From contig BFEA01000244.1 in assembly GCA_003427395.1 (NCBI GenBank), positions 947,031 through 1,010,267 on the forward strand: a stretch of DNA of 63,237 nt, written 5' to 3'. The translations under genes were made by a program, and so were the position numbers. Shown here one piece after another: positions 33,285 to 44,330 of the stretch (positions within the stretch are counted from its first letter, which is position 1; each line of letters begins with the position of its first letter). The notes under the pieces were generated by a model. That model was not told where the DNA came from, did no database searches, and saw only the letters and a program-made list of their open reading frames with translations. Origin of the DNA: Chara braunii. Lineage: Eukaryota > Streptophyta > Charophyceae > Charales > Characeae.

Positions 33285-33560
33285 AGGTCAACAAATGAAA
33301 ATTCCCGAGTTGATGTCCAAAGGCCAGACATTTAATGTCGATAAATTCACGAATCTTAGTACCCTGGCTGAGTCCCGAGTCCCAGCTCCACGTCCCAGTC
33401 CTGAGCCCCAGGTTCCAATGCTGAGTCCCAGTTCCAGGTCCCATCCCAACTCCGAGATCCCAGTCCCAAGTCCCAGTCCCAGGTTCCAGTCCTGAGTTCC
33501 AGGTCTCAGATCCTAGCCCCCAAGTCCCATTCCATTTTCCACTAGTGGTTCCAGCCACTT
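33285..33560. repeat. CCCAGT-type minisatellite
   Basis: From about 33,365 to 33,530 the sequence is an irregular array of GTCCCAG, GTTCCAG and CCTGAGT words of 6-12 bp. It lies directly upstream of the dynein exon on the minus strand, so it would be intronic if the gene is intact. Frames through it are low-complexity artefacts. Confidence 0.75.
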
Positions 33561-34090
33561 GTACCATATTCACGAATACTCTAGAATAGTTTTCGTCTGT
33601 ACCAATATTGCAGAGACCTACAGGTTAGTTAAGTAGACCATAGGAAGTCCCTGATGGATAACACTTATGGGTAGAAGAGTCTATTTTTAGAAGGTATTAT
33701 TAGCTTCAGCCAAGATCACAAGAGTCTTTAGCAGCAGAAGATGTCTGGCAGGCAAATCATCAAGTATAGAAGCCCAGCAGCACGTCAACACAACATGCTT
33801 CACACTCAATGCACAAGGGCTGTGACGATCTTGTGCAACTGAACCAGTGAGAGTGAGTGTGCAGCACTGTACTCAAGGGCGTCGGGCACCATAGCCATAG
33901 CTGTTGAGTGTATGTGCACAGCTACCCACGGCAAAGCAGCAAAACAAAGAATACCGTGTTGCCCACCAAGTACGGGTCATCCCAAACTGAGTGTTCTAGA
34001 CAAGCTCACTGAAAAGAAGATCATTACGGAATCCAATCTACAGGCAACCTACCCACCTGCAGAGAACGTGGAAGATAATTAACTCAGGAA
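33561..34090. other. Unassigned sequence
   Basis: I see no gene, repeat array or element ends here. The composition is CA/AG-rich on the plus strand and merges into the minisatellites that follow. Confidence 0.4.
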
Positions 34091-34660
34091 TCAATTGTCT
34101 ATGACAATAAGGCAGAAAGCAAAAGACAGTGAACAGCAAGGCAGAGAGGCAACTAGGCATTGGATGACAGACAGAAGCAAGGCACATAGGCTGGAGGGCA
34201 AAGGGAACGCGGGTGGGCAAACAGATGAACACAAGGCAAAAGAAAAAAGGGTAGACAAAAAACAGTGAAGGATAGAGCATGAGGCAACAGGCATGTGAAG
34301 ATATGCAGCGGTAAACAACAAAGGCTGGGGGGCAGGGGGCAGGGGGCAGGGGATAGGCTGGAGGGCAAAGGGAACGCGGGGGGGCAAACAACGGCATGAG
34401 ACAACAAGGCATAACACGACGACAAAAAACAGTGAAGGATAGAGCATGAGGCAACAGGCATGTGAAGATGCAGCGGTAAACAACAAAGGCTGGGGGGCAG
34501 GGGGCAGGGGGCAGGGGGCAGGCTGGTGGGCCGGGGGGAGGCGGGTGGGCACACAACGGCATGAGACAACAAGGCATAGCACGACATGCAACACCGAAGA
34601 ACGAAGGCTGGAGGGCACGGGAAGGCAGGAGGGAAGACCACACACAAGCACACAAAACAG
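34091..34660. repeat. 167-bp minisatellite with G-quadruplex-like GGGGGCA runs
   Basis: AGTGAAGGATAGAGCATGAG occurs at 34,264 and again at 34,431. The shared block continues through GGCAACAGGCATGTGAAGAT and AACAACAAAGGCTGGGG, with a more degenerate copy before it. Each full unit carries GGGGGCA repeated three to four times (34,327-34,353 and 34,492-34,523). That is enough consecutive G runs with two-base loops to form a G-quadruplex. Long minus-strand frames here are by-products of the biased composition. Confidence 0.8.
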
Positions 34661-35650
34661 GCAAACCAGAGAAAAAAAAAACGAGTCCCAAAAGAACAGA
34701 AAATTTAATACCAAAAAAATAAAAGGGGCAAGTTCGTTGGAGTCACACCCAACGTTCCGAATAGGCAATTGTAGCAGTTCCCAAAATGGAGCAGAAAAGG
34801 CAACCAGAAATCTGCCAAGCGCCACTGCAGGTAATGACTGGCGCACTTTTAGGCCCCCGATAAACTTGCACATTAATTTTGGAAATTCACACCATGACAC
34901 CAGCACCACTTTGTATTTTCTTGCCTATTTCAAACTAAAAGTGTGTCACAGCCGCAGTTTCCACAAAATGGAAACTGATGTTGAGAGATTGTTTCGTCAG
35001 AGCTGCACTGACTCATCATCAGGCTGAACCCTCGACAATCTGTGGAATGGCCGTATTGATGGTTTGGGTCATGCACCCTTTGACCCCTGTTGAAAGCAGA
35101 CAGTCCCCAAACGGAACACAACCCAGTGAAGCACCAAACAATAGAGCCAACACGGCTGCTCAAACCCAAAGACTACTGCAAGGAACGACATGGCAAGCCG
35201 ATGCGCAGTGCGGCAACCATGCAGTGAAGCACCAGGCAACGCTGCCGAAGCAACCAAATGGCAGACCGGCAAAGACAGTCACTACTACAAGGAATGACAG
35301 GGCGAGCGGGCAAGCAGCATGGCAACTTTGTAGTGAAGCACAAGGCAACACCAACAAGGCAGACAAACCACAAGGCACACCGGCAAAGGACATGAAACTT
35401 GATGAAAGGCACGGCCCGCGGATGGGCGGCAAGCCAGCAGAGCAGCAACGCACCAGGCCACAACAACAACATGGCCACAGCACAGTGAACACAGCAGCTA
35501 ACCAAGAACGACCCGCGAAGCACGGGGGACGGGCAGCTAGGCAGCGGTGGAGCGCAGACGAGGCAGTCCACACATCCAACATGGAGCAAAGTGGACCATC
35601 ACCTGCTCACATCACGGGTGAACCCCGCAGACTGTTGGTTCCCACAACCA
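34661..35650. repeat. CAAGGCA-rich region with a ~111-bp degenerate tandem repeat
   Basis: ACTACTGCAAGGAACGACAT at 35,171 has a counterpart ACTACTACAAGGAATGACAG at 35,282. Both are followed by GCAAGC, a CATGGCAAC or GGCAACCATG block and GTGAAGCAC-AGGCAAC, with weaker copies on either side. The region is strongly skewed to C/A/G on the plus strand, which keeps frames open on both strands (225 residues plus, ~140 minus). I do not regard either as a gene. The part 34,661-34,980 is unassigned. Confidence 0.6.
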
Positions 35651-35867
35651 ACTGAGCCAGGGAGTCACACTGACGAACATCCGTCAGTGCAGACATCCGG
35701 AACTTAGCAGCGGCCTTAAGAGTGCTGCAGGCACTCCAAACGAAGAATGACCGACTACTTGGCACTGCTGAAGGGTGTTCAGCTCGGCACACAAAAAGGA
35801 AAAATAGTAAGAAAGCATACAAAAAGAGACAGACAAACATACATACATAAAACTGGTCTTTTTTTTT

Positions 35868-35897
35868 CCTTATGTGTGTGTATGTGTGTGTGTGTGT

Positions 35898-35963
<66 letters not shown>
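35868..35963. repeat. GT microsatellite followed by GA microsatellite
   Basis: TATGTGTGTG-type repeats (35,871-35,897) run directly through CACAG into about 30 GA units (35,901-35,962). The same pairing of a CA/GT run with a GA run occurs at 29.9 kb. Confidence 0.95.
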
Positions 35964-36900
35964 AGGCATTCTCAGAGACAAGTGAAGACTGTGATGCCAA
36001 AGCAGTCTCGAGAGAGGGAAATCAAGAGACCCAGACTTACCTGCATAGTGAGTTGAGGCCAGTGACGAAGAAGACAACTAGAGGGAGACTAATGAAACAG
36101 TTTCACCCAATTGGACCCTACAAGCAAAGACCCTGATATTCGATCCCTAGACCTACCCTGTACCCCTGTATATTGACCCTGTACCCTGTGTGCGATTTGA
36201 GCCCATGGGCCATGACCTGTCCCTAAGCCCGTAGGTTAGTTAGTAGGTCTATCTGTTAGCTATTAGGATTTGAACCATAAATTATCAACAGAGGATTCGT
36301 GAAAAACAAAAAATCCGTGAAAACCAAACTTTTTTTATAGGATCTAACGCAGAAGAATGTAGCCACACTTTTGACGGAAGAGGCAACAGTTTTTGGAGTT
36401 ACTCTAAGACAAGGGAGATCAAAACCAGAGCAAATCACAGCTTTCACCAGGAGAAAGTTAACCTTGACTAAAAAATATGTCCGCAAATGCTCATTTTCGG
36501 CACGGAAGATAGCAGCGCATAGTTGAACGCCAGAAACAGTAACCAACCTGAAATGAAATTTTAAGTGTCGCAAGATCAACGTCAAAATCCGAAAAGAACA
36601 AAACATACGCACTTCTTATTTATAGTCCTATACACGACTAGACACTGTGTACGAAAATGATAGAAAAGACAGGTCGCAGAGCGCACATGCCAAATGCTCA
36701 CCCTACGCACAACAAAATCGCTATTGGATGACCAACGTCGCACACAAACAAGCAGGGCAAGGAAATCCAAACATCACACCGATGTTTATAGTTCTATAAT
36801 TCCGAACTCCATACAACGCCCCAAAATGTTGGATTTGTCAAAAGATTTTCTGACTTTTTTCGAGAGCTTGGAAAATATACGAAATGTCATGCACTTCTAG
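35964..36900. other. Unassigned sequence, possibly part of the decayed gene to its right
   Basis: A minus-strand frame of 118 residues (36,256-36,612) has no recognised motif. Two TATAGT-CTATA palindromes lie at about 36,620 and 36,788. No mobile-element ends were seen. Confidence 0.35.
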
Positions 36901-37330
36901 ATCCATAAAAATTCTTAAAATACAAGTCAATTCAAGAAGAAGAAAAAACAACTTCAACAGATAGACTTATAGTCCTATAAATGCTTAACTATAGTAACAA
37001 GCAAAAAATTGGTTCGGAGTACTCCACCTGTACTCCAACGAACAGACTTATAGTTTTATAAATTCTTAATTATAATAACAAGCAAAAAATTGGCTCGATG
37101 TACTCCACTCGTAATCTCTGAATGTTAGTGCTCAACAACAAGCAAAAAACAAAATTTAAAAATACAGGGCACTTGGAGAAGAAGAAAAAACTACTTCAAT
37201 AAACAGACTTGTAGTCCTATAAATTCAAAATTATAATAACAAGCGAAAACCAGCTCGGCATACTTCACTTCTCATCCCTGAATGTAAGGGCTCAGCAATA
37301 AGAAAAATATAATTCGAGAAAGACAGTTTA
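36901..37330. repeat. Degenerate AT-rich repeats carrying TATAGTCCTATAA palindromes
   Basis: The motif CAGACTTATAGTCCTATAAA and close variants occur at about 36,962, 37,042 and 37,205. They are followed by a shared tail with AACAAGCAAAAAATTGG, CTCG--GTACTCCAC and GAAGAAGAAAAAAC. Spacing is irregular, 80-160 bp. A perfect TATAGTACTATA lies at 37,329. Confidence 0.7.
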
Positions 37331-38860
37331 TAGTACTATAATGTGAGTCTTCCCATTTGCCTCGAAAGACACCAGACAAGAAAACATCTTGAGCGCCTAC
37401 ATCTCCTCTTGTAGGAAAAACGAAAATGTCTTGAGAAATAAATTGCAGTTCATTATATTTCTTAGAACGCGACTGAGACTGGCCGCGGCCACTAAAAGTG
37501 CTTAAATTCTTAAATGTCGATAAGGACAACTATCCTAGTCTCCAACCTCACTTAGCCATGTTTCTTCGTTGTCTCTTACATCTTCGAGAATCGTAGAGTT
37601 CAAAACTAACTTCAGTTACTTCACCATTCACAGCCCGCAAATAACTTTGCCCTTAAAGTCGAGTGTTGTAATACAACACGCTAAAGCTAGAAAAAAATTG
37701 TCTTCGGTGATCTAAAGTTCGGAGTTGCTTCTGCATTTGGTTTCTAAAACGTTAGGTACGCTTCGCCTTTCTCCTTTTGTGCTTACCAAAGAACCTTCAT
37801 TTCTTGTTCTTGAAGTAACTTTACAGTCTTTCTGTTAGGGTAAGGTTTATCCTGTTCCTCCTCACCTGGGTAGGATTGGAGTAAAATAATCTTGTCAATC
37901 TTCAAATCCTCGTAATATCCCACTTTTTCCATTCTTTACGGTTTGGTCTTTCCCGCAACAACATAAAATGACCTTTCTTGTGGAATGGGATCAACCAAAT
38001 TGTGAGCAACCTTGTCTTCATCCAACGACTTTGTCTCATCCTCAGACGGTTCTTCCAAAGGTACTAGCGACCAAAAGGCAGTTTTTACTACTACAATGTG
38101 AGTCCACCTCTTTTCCAGGAACGAACCCGAAAAAGAAAAAATGTCCTTCAAAAACCCAACTTCTCTTGTAGGTTAAACAACAGTGTCTTGAGAAATTACT
38201 TACAGTTCTACAAATTTGTAAGTGCGGGACAGAGACTAGTCACTACTACTAAAAGTGCTTAAATTCTTAAATGTCTATACCGATAACTATCTTGGCCTCG
38301 AACCTCACTTAGCCACATCTTTTTCGTCGTCTCTAACATCTTCGAGAATTGTAGAGTCCAACATTTCGTATATTTTCTTTCTTGTAGAAGCGCGCAGAGT
38401 GTTCTCTGTCTTCTTAGAGAAGTTGTAACACAGCACGCCACAGCTCCAATAAAAAACGTCATCAACGATCTCACATTCAAACCTTTCTTTCACATTTGGT
38501 TTTTAAATTGTACCTAAGCTTCACCTTTCTCCTTTTATGCATACCAAGCAACCTTGAAAGTTGAAATGTTGTTCTAGAAGTAACTGTACAATCTTTCAAA
38601 TATGGTAAGGTTTGTCTCGTTCCTCCTCACCTTGGAAGGCACGGAGTGAAATAAACTTGTCGATCTTCAAATCCTTATAACATCCCCCTCTTTCCATTTT
38701 TTATTGTTTGGTCTTTCGCCCACCAACATAAACTGACCTTTCTTTTAGAAAGAGATCAATCAAATTGTGAGAAACCTCCTCTTCGTCCAACGACTTTGTC
38801 GTATGCTCACACTGTCGTTCGGAAAGCAATGTCGGTCAAACGAAAGGAACCTGAAGGTTT
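37300..38860 (-). pseudogene. Tandemly duplicated coding segment (~755 bp) downstream of the DUF7869-like core
   Basis: Two copies, about 37,320-38,070 and 38,075-38,850, align end to end. Both share on the plus strand GTGCTTAAATTCTTAAATGT and ACATCTTCGAGAAT. On the minus strand both give protein-like text: LDSTILEDVRDDEKDVAK and LNSTILEDVRDNEETW; LDEEEVSHNLIDLF and LDEDKVAHNLVDPI; KTKP or KTKQ. The right copy keeps a 62-residue frame (38,305-38,493). The left copy has more stops. They look like a duplicated C-terminal exon of the gene whose core is at 39.4-40.0 kb. The function is unknown. Confidence 0.5.
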
Positions 38861-39373
38861 TTGTCGTTAAAGTCCATGTTTTTCTGACACTCGATGAATT
38901 CGTTCCACCAAGTCACGTTGTCGAGCAAAATATACTTTGAGAATGCGGTGAGATTCGCATTCAATGGAGTGATTAACAAAAAGTGTTGTACACGTTATTC
39001 AACATCCTCTTCGAGCTCCTTACCGTTGCGAAAAAGATCATCACCTTTGCCTTTTTTTTTTCCACAAGCTGACCTGAACCGACATTCCAAAAATCGTATC
39101 GCATGTTTCGAAGGAGCATGAATCTCGCTTGTTGGCTCGGACTGAAAGATATTCAGACCCTCGTTGTCATTCGACTATCAAAGCGAGTTATGGTATTGCT
39201 TGCTCCAGAGTCGCACTTCTCCTGCATGATTTTTTTTAATCCTGAAGTGTTGGTTAAAACTGATGTCGTTTACTTTCAACAAATGTGGTTCAACATACTC
39301 CTTTAGTCAAACGTCTTTGTCATTCGTTCAATAATTACAGTCTTTCCAAATTTATTTATTTACGAATCATGAA

Positions 39374-39961
39374 TTACGTGTTCCAGTTCAGGAGATCAAA
39401 AACGTTTTGCGACCTGAGTTTGCGAGAGAAACAACTAAACATCTTATCTATATCCTCATGAGTATAACGTACAAGAAGAAAGTTCAACTTCACCTTCGTT
39501 AAAATGTTCATTTTAACAAGGTAAAATAAATACGAAAGTGCGTACTTGTTTTTGTTCTCTTTGGTAGTGTTGTATAAATTAAGGTAGAAAACTCGTGGGA
39601 AATGCCTCATAAGTTCGCAAATTTTACACTGAAGCACAATAAGCATGCAATTGGAATCTGACTTGAAGTTGCCAAAAAAGAATGTTGTGGATGCTTGTGT
39701 TGAGAGACTCGACACGTTTGCGCCGACAACATGCACCTTGACAAAGTTCTCTTCTTTGACTTTGGAATCCTTCGGAAATCTTATGAAGTGCGGTAAGATG
39801 GTCTTACTCTGAATCATTCCATTGATAATTAGATAGGTGTACTGTCCGGGTTTGTTAGAAGCCTTGTGACGGTGTTTGTAGAGCTTTGACCTTTCCCCTT
39901 CCTGCATCAGTCGGTGCTTCTCCAATGCTCTTTGGTATGTCTTTGTTGATAAGCATAACAA
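39374..39961 (-). pseudogene. DUF7869-like domain with all expected acidic residues replaced
   Basis: The 195-residue frame has the block order of DUF7869 proteins, a eukaryotic family of unknown function with a transposase-like feel. The blocks are LIINGMIQSKTILPHF, VVGANV, FYLNLYNTTKENKNKYAL, YLVKMNILTKVKLNFLLV and RYTHEDIDKMFSCFSRKL. In intact members, from memory, I expect IDGMDQ, LQLDN and GHTHEDID. Here they read INGMIQ, LNLYN and RYTHEDID. The Asp positions of the first two blocks and the Gly-His of the third are therefore changed, which argues for loss of activity despite the open frame. Flanking exons are at 40.9-41.1 kb and 37.3-38.9 kb. Confidence 0.6.
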
Positions 39962-40339
39962 AAATTAAGGTTGACAAATACGTGGAAGAAACGATTCAAA
40001 TTTTTAATTCAAACACACAGTCCAAATCAAACAAACATGTTAGGCAGAAAAAAAAAAATTGAGATCATGTAAGAAAAACAATAGTATTTGCAGACAGCGT
40101 TAAACACGAATGTTAGACTGAAAAATAAATTTTCACTGAAGATCGAGTTTTACCTCCGAAAAACACCAGCCTTTGCAGAGATCGTCTTCAAATTATCAAA
40201 TGTCGGCAAACATCTTAGAAAATATAAGGACGTTAAATGAGTAAGAGAAAGGGCACACGTATTTTCGGGGACCTAAGTGGAAGAAAGGAGTTTAGAGATT
40301 TGATTCAATGTTTTAAGGAGTGTTGGAACAAAAAACGTG

Positions 40340-40745
40340 CAACTAACGTTATTGGTTGTATAGTACTATAAACATATTCCTTGGGCAGCCTAATCCAAAC
40401 AGATGTGCATCACTTTGGGTCTCAAACTACCCTCTTTTAATTGTTCGCTTAAGCTTGGACATTACGAGTTTTTAATCAATCTTATGAGGACTCTGTGAAT
40501 CAATTCAAAAACTTGTTTCTACGAACTTGCAAGCCAATCGTTTTGCGTTCTGATCGTAAACAGCGAACAACTCATGCACACCAAGATGCAACCGAAAAAA
40601 AACAAGTAAGTTAGTAATATGTATAGTACTATAAGTATGTTACTCGGGCAACCTGAGCCAGAAAAATGTGAATTCACTTTGGGTAGCGAAGTATCTTCTT
40701 GTAATTGCTCGCTTAAGCTTGGACATTCGGATTCTTGATTCAATT
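40340..40745 (-). pseudogene. Duplicated ~260-bp segment of the same decayed gene
   Basis: Two blocks, near 40,360-40,480 and 40,620-40,740, share TATAGTACTATAA, GGGCAACCTGAGCC-like text, CACTTTGGGT and GCTCGCTTAAGCTTGGACAT. On the minus strand they give CPSLSEQLQEDTSLPKVNSH, GCPSNILIVLY and related text. The right one keeps a 74-residue frame (40,519-40,743). Confidence 0.45.
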
Positions 40746-40917
40746 TAAAAAGGAGTGGCCAACTACCGAGGAAAAGTTATGACAATTACGAAGAAAGGTT
40801 ACAAAATCTAGTAAAATATTAAGGGAAACATGTCGAGGTAAAACATTAGTTGAATTGCCGACAAAAACACTCAAGAGCCTACTTTAAAAGGAATTGAGGT
40901 AAGCAAATTGTGCCTAA

Positions 40918-41318
40918 AGATAAATTGGGTTCACTTGAGACACCCTATACAAGGTTTGTGGTGCCCTACCTCTTTCAATGCGATTGTCTACATTCACTCG
41001 ACCTGCCTTGAACGATGCACATTGAGCGCAAACGGAGATTCTTTCAAGGTCGAAATCACAACTTTCGGACAGTGTTATTTCCAAATCATCTGGAAACGTT
41101 TAATAGAAGGAATGTTTGAAGAAGAAAACTTGGAACCACATTCTTGTAAAAAAAAAGTCGTAAAGGTCCTTGCGTTGTAGAGTGTTTGAGGGATGAAATT
41201 GATCGTTGTTTGGCATGCTTTCAATGTTTAATCGGAAATAATTATGCAAGCATTTTCCTCGAGGATGCCGAATGTCTGGAAGAGCATTTGTTCTTGTGGT
41301 CATATGTCCGGACGCCAT
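40918..41318 (-). pseudogene. Upstream exon of the DUF7869-like gene with an FP...C..C block
   Basis: The minus strand gives LHNYFRLNIESMPNNDQFHP, SNTLQRKDLYDFFFTRM, then TFPDDLEITLSESCDFDLER and ISVCAQCASFKAGRV. A lone FP-D-I block followed by a C-x2-C pair (CAQC) is the usual text between the DNA-binding-like N-terminus and the DUF7869 core. At least one frame change separates the two pieces. Confidence 0.45.
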
Positions 41319-41756
41319 TCAAGAACGTGCGTCGAACAGGAGTCGTGCGCCACATAAACACAAATACAAAATGCCTCATGCTCGTGTACAAACCCTCATC
41401 TTCTCGACCACCACTCTTAACTTTAGAAGTTCGTCATGTTTCGAAAAGTACGAAGTTTTCCTCATTTGCTGAAGGAGAAAGTTGATCTGTTATGGCTACT
41501 TCAGTGACCAAAACGTTTCGCGGACCTTGAATATGACTTCGACAGAGAACTTTTTCATGCACTGGCTGTTGCAACACTTTTGGGTGACTACCTCCTGGAC
41601 GCTTTCCATGCTTGTGTTCAACTTTGCCTTCTTGTTGTACAGACATGAGGATGATGAGGTCTTGTTTCTTTTGCCTAGGTTGTAAGGAGTTTTCTCCTAG
41701 GCTGGTGTTGCTCTAAGGATACCTCTGCTAACTTCCTAAGTTAGTGTCTCCTCCGT

Positions 41757-42161
41757 TTATCCGGGCTCCTCTGTGGATGATTTATTGCCAAATGTATTAC
41801 TACCTTCCTGAGTTGCAACCCCATCTGGTAGCCCTTCCGAAGATAATTTTTGACGTTGACACGTGTAGTGGGCGGAAGATGCTACACGAGGAACGCCAAG
41901 AACGCAGCTACTCCCCTTAGAACACCTTCCCCTACGTTTGCAAGCAAGAAGATCTGGTGGCAAACAGACATCAGGTTCAACAATATCGAGGAGAACGATA
42001 GGCACTGCTTGACTGCAGCCCGTGCCGTGACCTCCTGAATGACTCAGTGAGCTACCGCAATAGACGTCCATCTTACTTAAAATGAAGCGCGAAAGAGGTT
42101 TGTCGAAAAGAAGAGAAGTTGAAAGGACGCGGTGTCTTCTCTTTAAGGAGGTGCGTAACAA
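41757..42161 (-). pseudogene. Cys-rich N-terminal piece, possibly of the DUF7869-like gene
   Basis: A 134-residue frame contains LACKRRGRCSKGSSCVLGVP, then RVASSAHYTCQRQ. The Cys spacing recalls a CXC-type zinc-binding stretch (C-x-C-x3-C...) with some Cys replaced, sometimes seen in such transposon-related genes. The evidence is thin, and a chance frame cannot be excluded. Confidence 0.25.
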
Positions 42162-42895
42162 TCCCGTTGTGTTCTTGTTGCCACAACTCGGAAATCGCTT
42201 AGCTCACGACCGTAGAAGTCGCAAAAGGGAACGACAAAACTCGGGAAAAAGCACGAATAAGGCCCCTAAGAAACCACTCTGGAGTTGCAAGTACACAGAT
42301 GTCGCAACGACCTTTGAATCATTGGAATTATGGAACAAGCGCACAGAATGTGGGGCAGTTTTGTAGCGGGAAAACCTTAATATTTGAAAATTTTATCGCT
42401 TGCCCTGTTTTTTTGTAAAGAGCAACGCTTTTCCGTTATCCCGCCCTATTTTGCGCCACGAGGTCCACCTACCATCAGTCACGGGAAAGGCTTACGAACG
42501 ACGTCCATGTCAGTGGAAGTGTCCATAAGAGTCACAGAAGTTGTTGAGTTTTCTAGCAGGAAAACCAATATATTTGCAAATTATGTCTCCCACCCTGATT
42601 CTTTCGCGAAGAGGTTCGCTCTTTAGTTAACAGTGAAAGTGACCAATAGAGTGACGAAGCCAGTGAGTTCTGTAGCGGGAAAACCAAAATATTCTAGGAA
42701 GATTTGTATGCTCGGTCGGGCACCTGGGCGTGACGGCCGGGGGGGTCTGATGCTCGAGGTACCCGAGCATGCAAAAAAAAACCTGCACTTTCCCAGAGGA
42801 CCCCAAGACCGGGCTCATTTTGTTTTTTGAGAGTTGGATGTCGAGGAAGTCAGTGGGGTATAAATTGGTTTCAAATGGGCTAAAGGGGTTTGAAG

Positions 42896-43356
42896 CTAGG
42901 TTGTTGGATCGGACGTCCGAGACCCCCCTGACCGTCCGGGATGTCCGACCNNNNNNNNNNNNNNNNNNNNNNNNNNNNNNNNNNNNNNNNNNNNNNNNNN
43001 NNNNNNNNNNNNNNNNNNNNNNNNNNNNNNNNNNNNNNNNNNNNNNNNNNNNNNNNNNNNNNNNNNNNNNNNNNNNNNNNNNNNNNNNNNNNNNNNNNNN
43101 NNNNNNNNNNNNNNNNNNNNNAAAAAGTTCTCAGAAAAATCTGAAAAACATATATGTTATGTGACATAACAATACAAGCATCTCTTGCCTTGGAGTCATG
43201 TTCAAATTCGTATCCAATCATGAGTTAAAAATCAAAAACCGAAAAAAAAAAAAAAAAATTGAAAAAAAAATATTGTTTTTCCAGACGATGGGGGTACCGG
43301 ACGTTTGGGGAAACGTCCGGGGGAGACGTCCGATCTCCGGACCAGAAACTACCTAG
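42896..43356. mobile_element. Inner foldback element with GGACGTCC-type arms, perfect 8-bp target duplication
   Basis: The left end is CTAGGTTGTTGGATCGGACG. The right end, read on the minus strand, is CTAGGTAGTTTCTGGTCCGG. The flanks are GTTTGAAG at 42,888-42,895 and GTTTGAAG at 43,357-43,364, identical. The core is on plus at 43,160-43,215 (GGAGTCATGTTCAAATTC). An assembly gap replaces its centre. It shares arm words with the element at 15,405-15,749. Lying wholly within another element, it is the younger insertion. Confidence 0.92.
42951..43121. other. Assembly gap (171 N)
   Basis: The run of Ns lies between the left arm and the A-rich centre of the inner foldback element. An inverted repeat with homopolymer runs is a likely cause of assembly failure, so the true length is unknown. 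Confidence 1.
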
Positions 43357-43474
43357 GTTTGAAGGGCGGTGCTTTAGTGTGGTTCTTTGATTTTCTTTTT
43401 ATCTCCGATTCTGTGAGGAATTCTGATGTGACCCTCGGCCAAAAGTCGTTTGTATTGCAATTTCTACAAAACAT

Positions 43475-43507
<33 letters not shown>

Positions 43508-43835
43508 GCTCGGGCTGCCTGGGACCCTTCCCAGGGGTCTTGCCTGGTTCGGGCACCCGGTTGTGTATCCGGGCATAAGTTGGGTGTTCGGGCACCTGAA
43601 AAAACAACCTAGAAAATATTTGTAAATTTTCCCTCCCTCCTGATTCTTTCGTGAACAGGTCCGCTTTCTGTTAACAGTGGAAGTGCCCAACATACTCACG
43701 GAAACCATTGAATTTTGTAGCGGGAAAACCAAAAAGTTCGCAAATTTTGTCTCCCGCTCTTATCTTTTCGGGAACAGGTCCGCTTTTTTGTTATCGCGCC
43801 ATCGTTTGCGCTAAGGAGGGCGTCTGTAAACTTTC

Positions 43836-44330
43836 CCAGTTTTACCAGGCCCCCGTGAGATTTTGATGAACCTGAATCACGGTGAATGAGCACCATGAGA
43901 TTCAGTTGAAATTGATGCATGGTTAGATTAGGTGGAAAGGGGATGGACGAGACTAACATTCTGTCAGCCCAGGAATTACCAACAGTAGTGAAACCGCCAT
44001 GCCCCCCGAAAATGGGAAAAAAAAAAAGAACGTCATGCCAGCAAGGCAAGGCGCAAAGGAGAGAAACGAAGAAGGGACTTTGAAGCACATGTATGCGTAT
44101 GCCCTAAGCTGGTGTCCTACAGTTGTGCTAAGTGGAGATTCGTGGGGAAGGCTTCAACCGACGGATAAAGGATCTACTGGACGACAAAATTCGACAGAGT
44201 TGTAGAGGCTCTAAAATGTCAGGAGCTTTGTTGAGCCGCCCCGGCACCTAGGTAGGAACCGATCCACAAGGTGACAAAACTACCTAATACAAACACCCCC
44301 CCTATGTCAAGCGCCAGCCTGAGTTTTAAT
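43836..44330. other. Unassigned junction between the GTAGCGGG repeat and the satellite
   Basis: Short frames only. The text does not match either neighbouring repeat, and no element ends were recognised. Confidence 0.4.

Larger units (their letters stand above)
42694..43612. mobile_element. Outer foldback element with CGGGCACC-type arms, perfect 8-bp target duplication
   Basis: The element starts CTAGGAAGATTTGTATGCTC and ends CACCTGAAAAAACAACCTAG. The flanks are AAAATATT at 42,686-42,693 and AAAATATT at 43,613-43,620, identical. The related repeats nearby, which lack the insert, read straight through this point. The arms share the word TCGGGCACC and its variants. The family core lies on the minus strand around 43,420-43,475. 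The total of 919 bp includes the inner element (42,896-43,356), so the element itself is about 450 bp. It has no transposase. Confidence 0.9.
42355..43835. repeat. Degenerate tandem repeat with GTAGCGGGAAAACC, target of the nested insertions
   Basis: GTAGCGGGAAAACC (or TAGCAGGAAAACC) occurs at about 42,364, 42,553, 42,672 and 43,718. Each is followed by AATAT--G-AAATTTTGTCTCCC, TGATTCTTTCG-GAA-AGGT and GTTAACAGTG(A/G)AAGTG. Unit length is about 120-190 bp. The third unit is split by the element at 42,694-43,612. Confidence 0.8.

Noticed and set aside
34038-35655. ORFs of 140-272 residues on both strands
   Set aside because: Overlapping frames on both strands in minisatellite DNA with strong base skew. 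There are no motifs, so they are composition artefacts.
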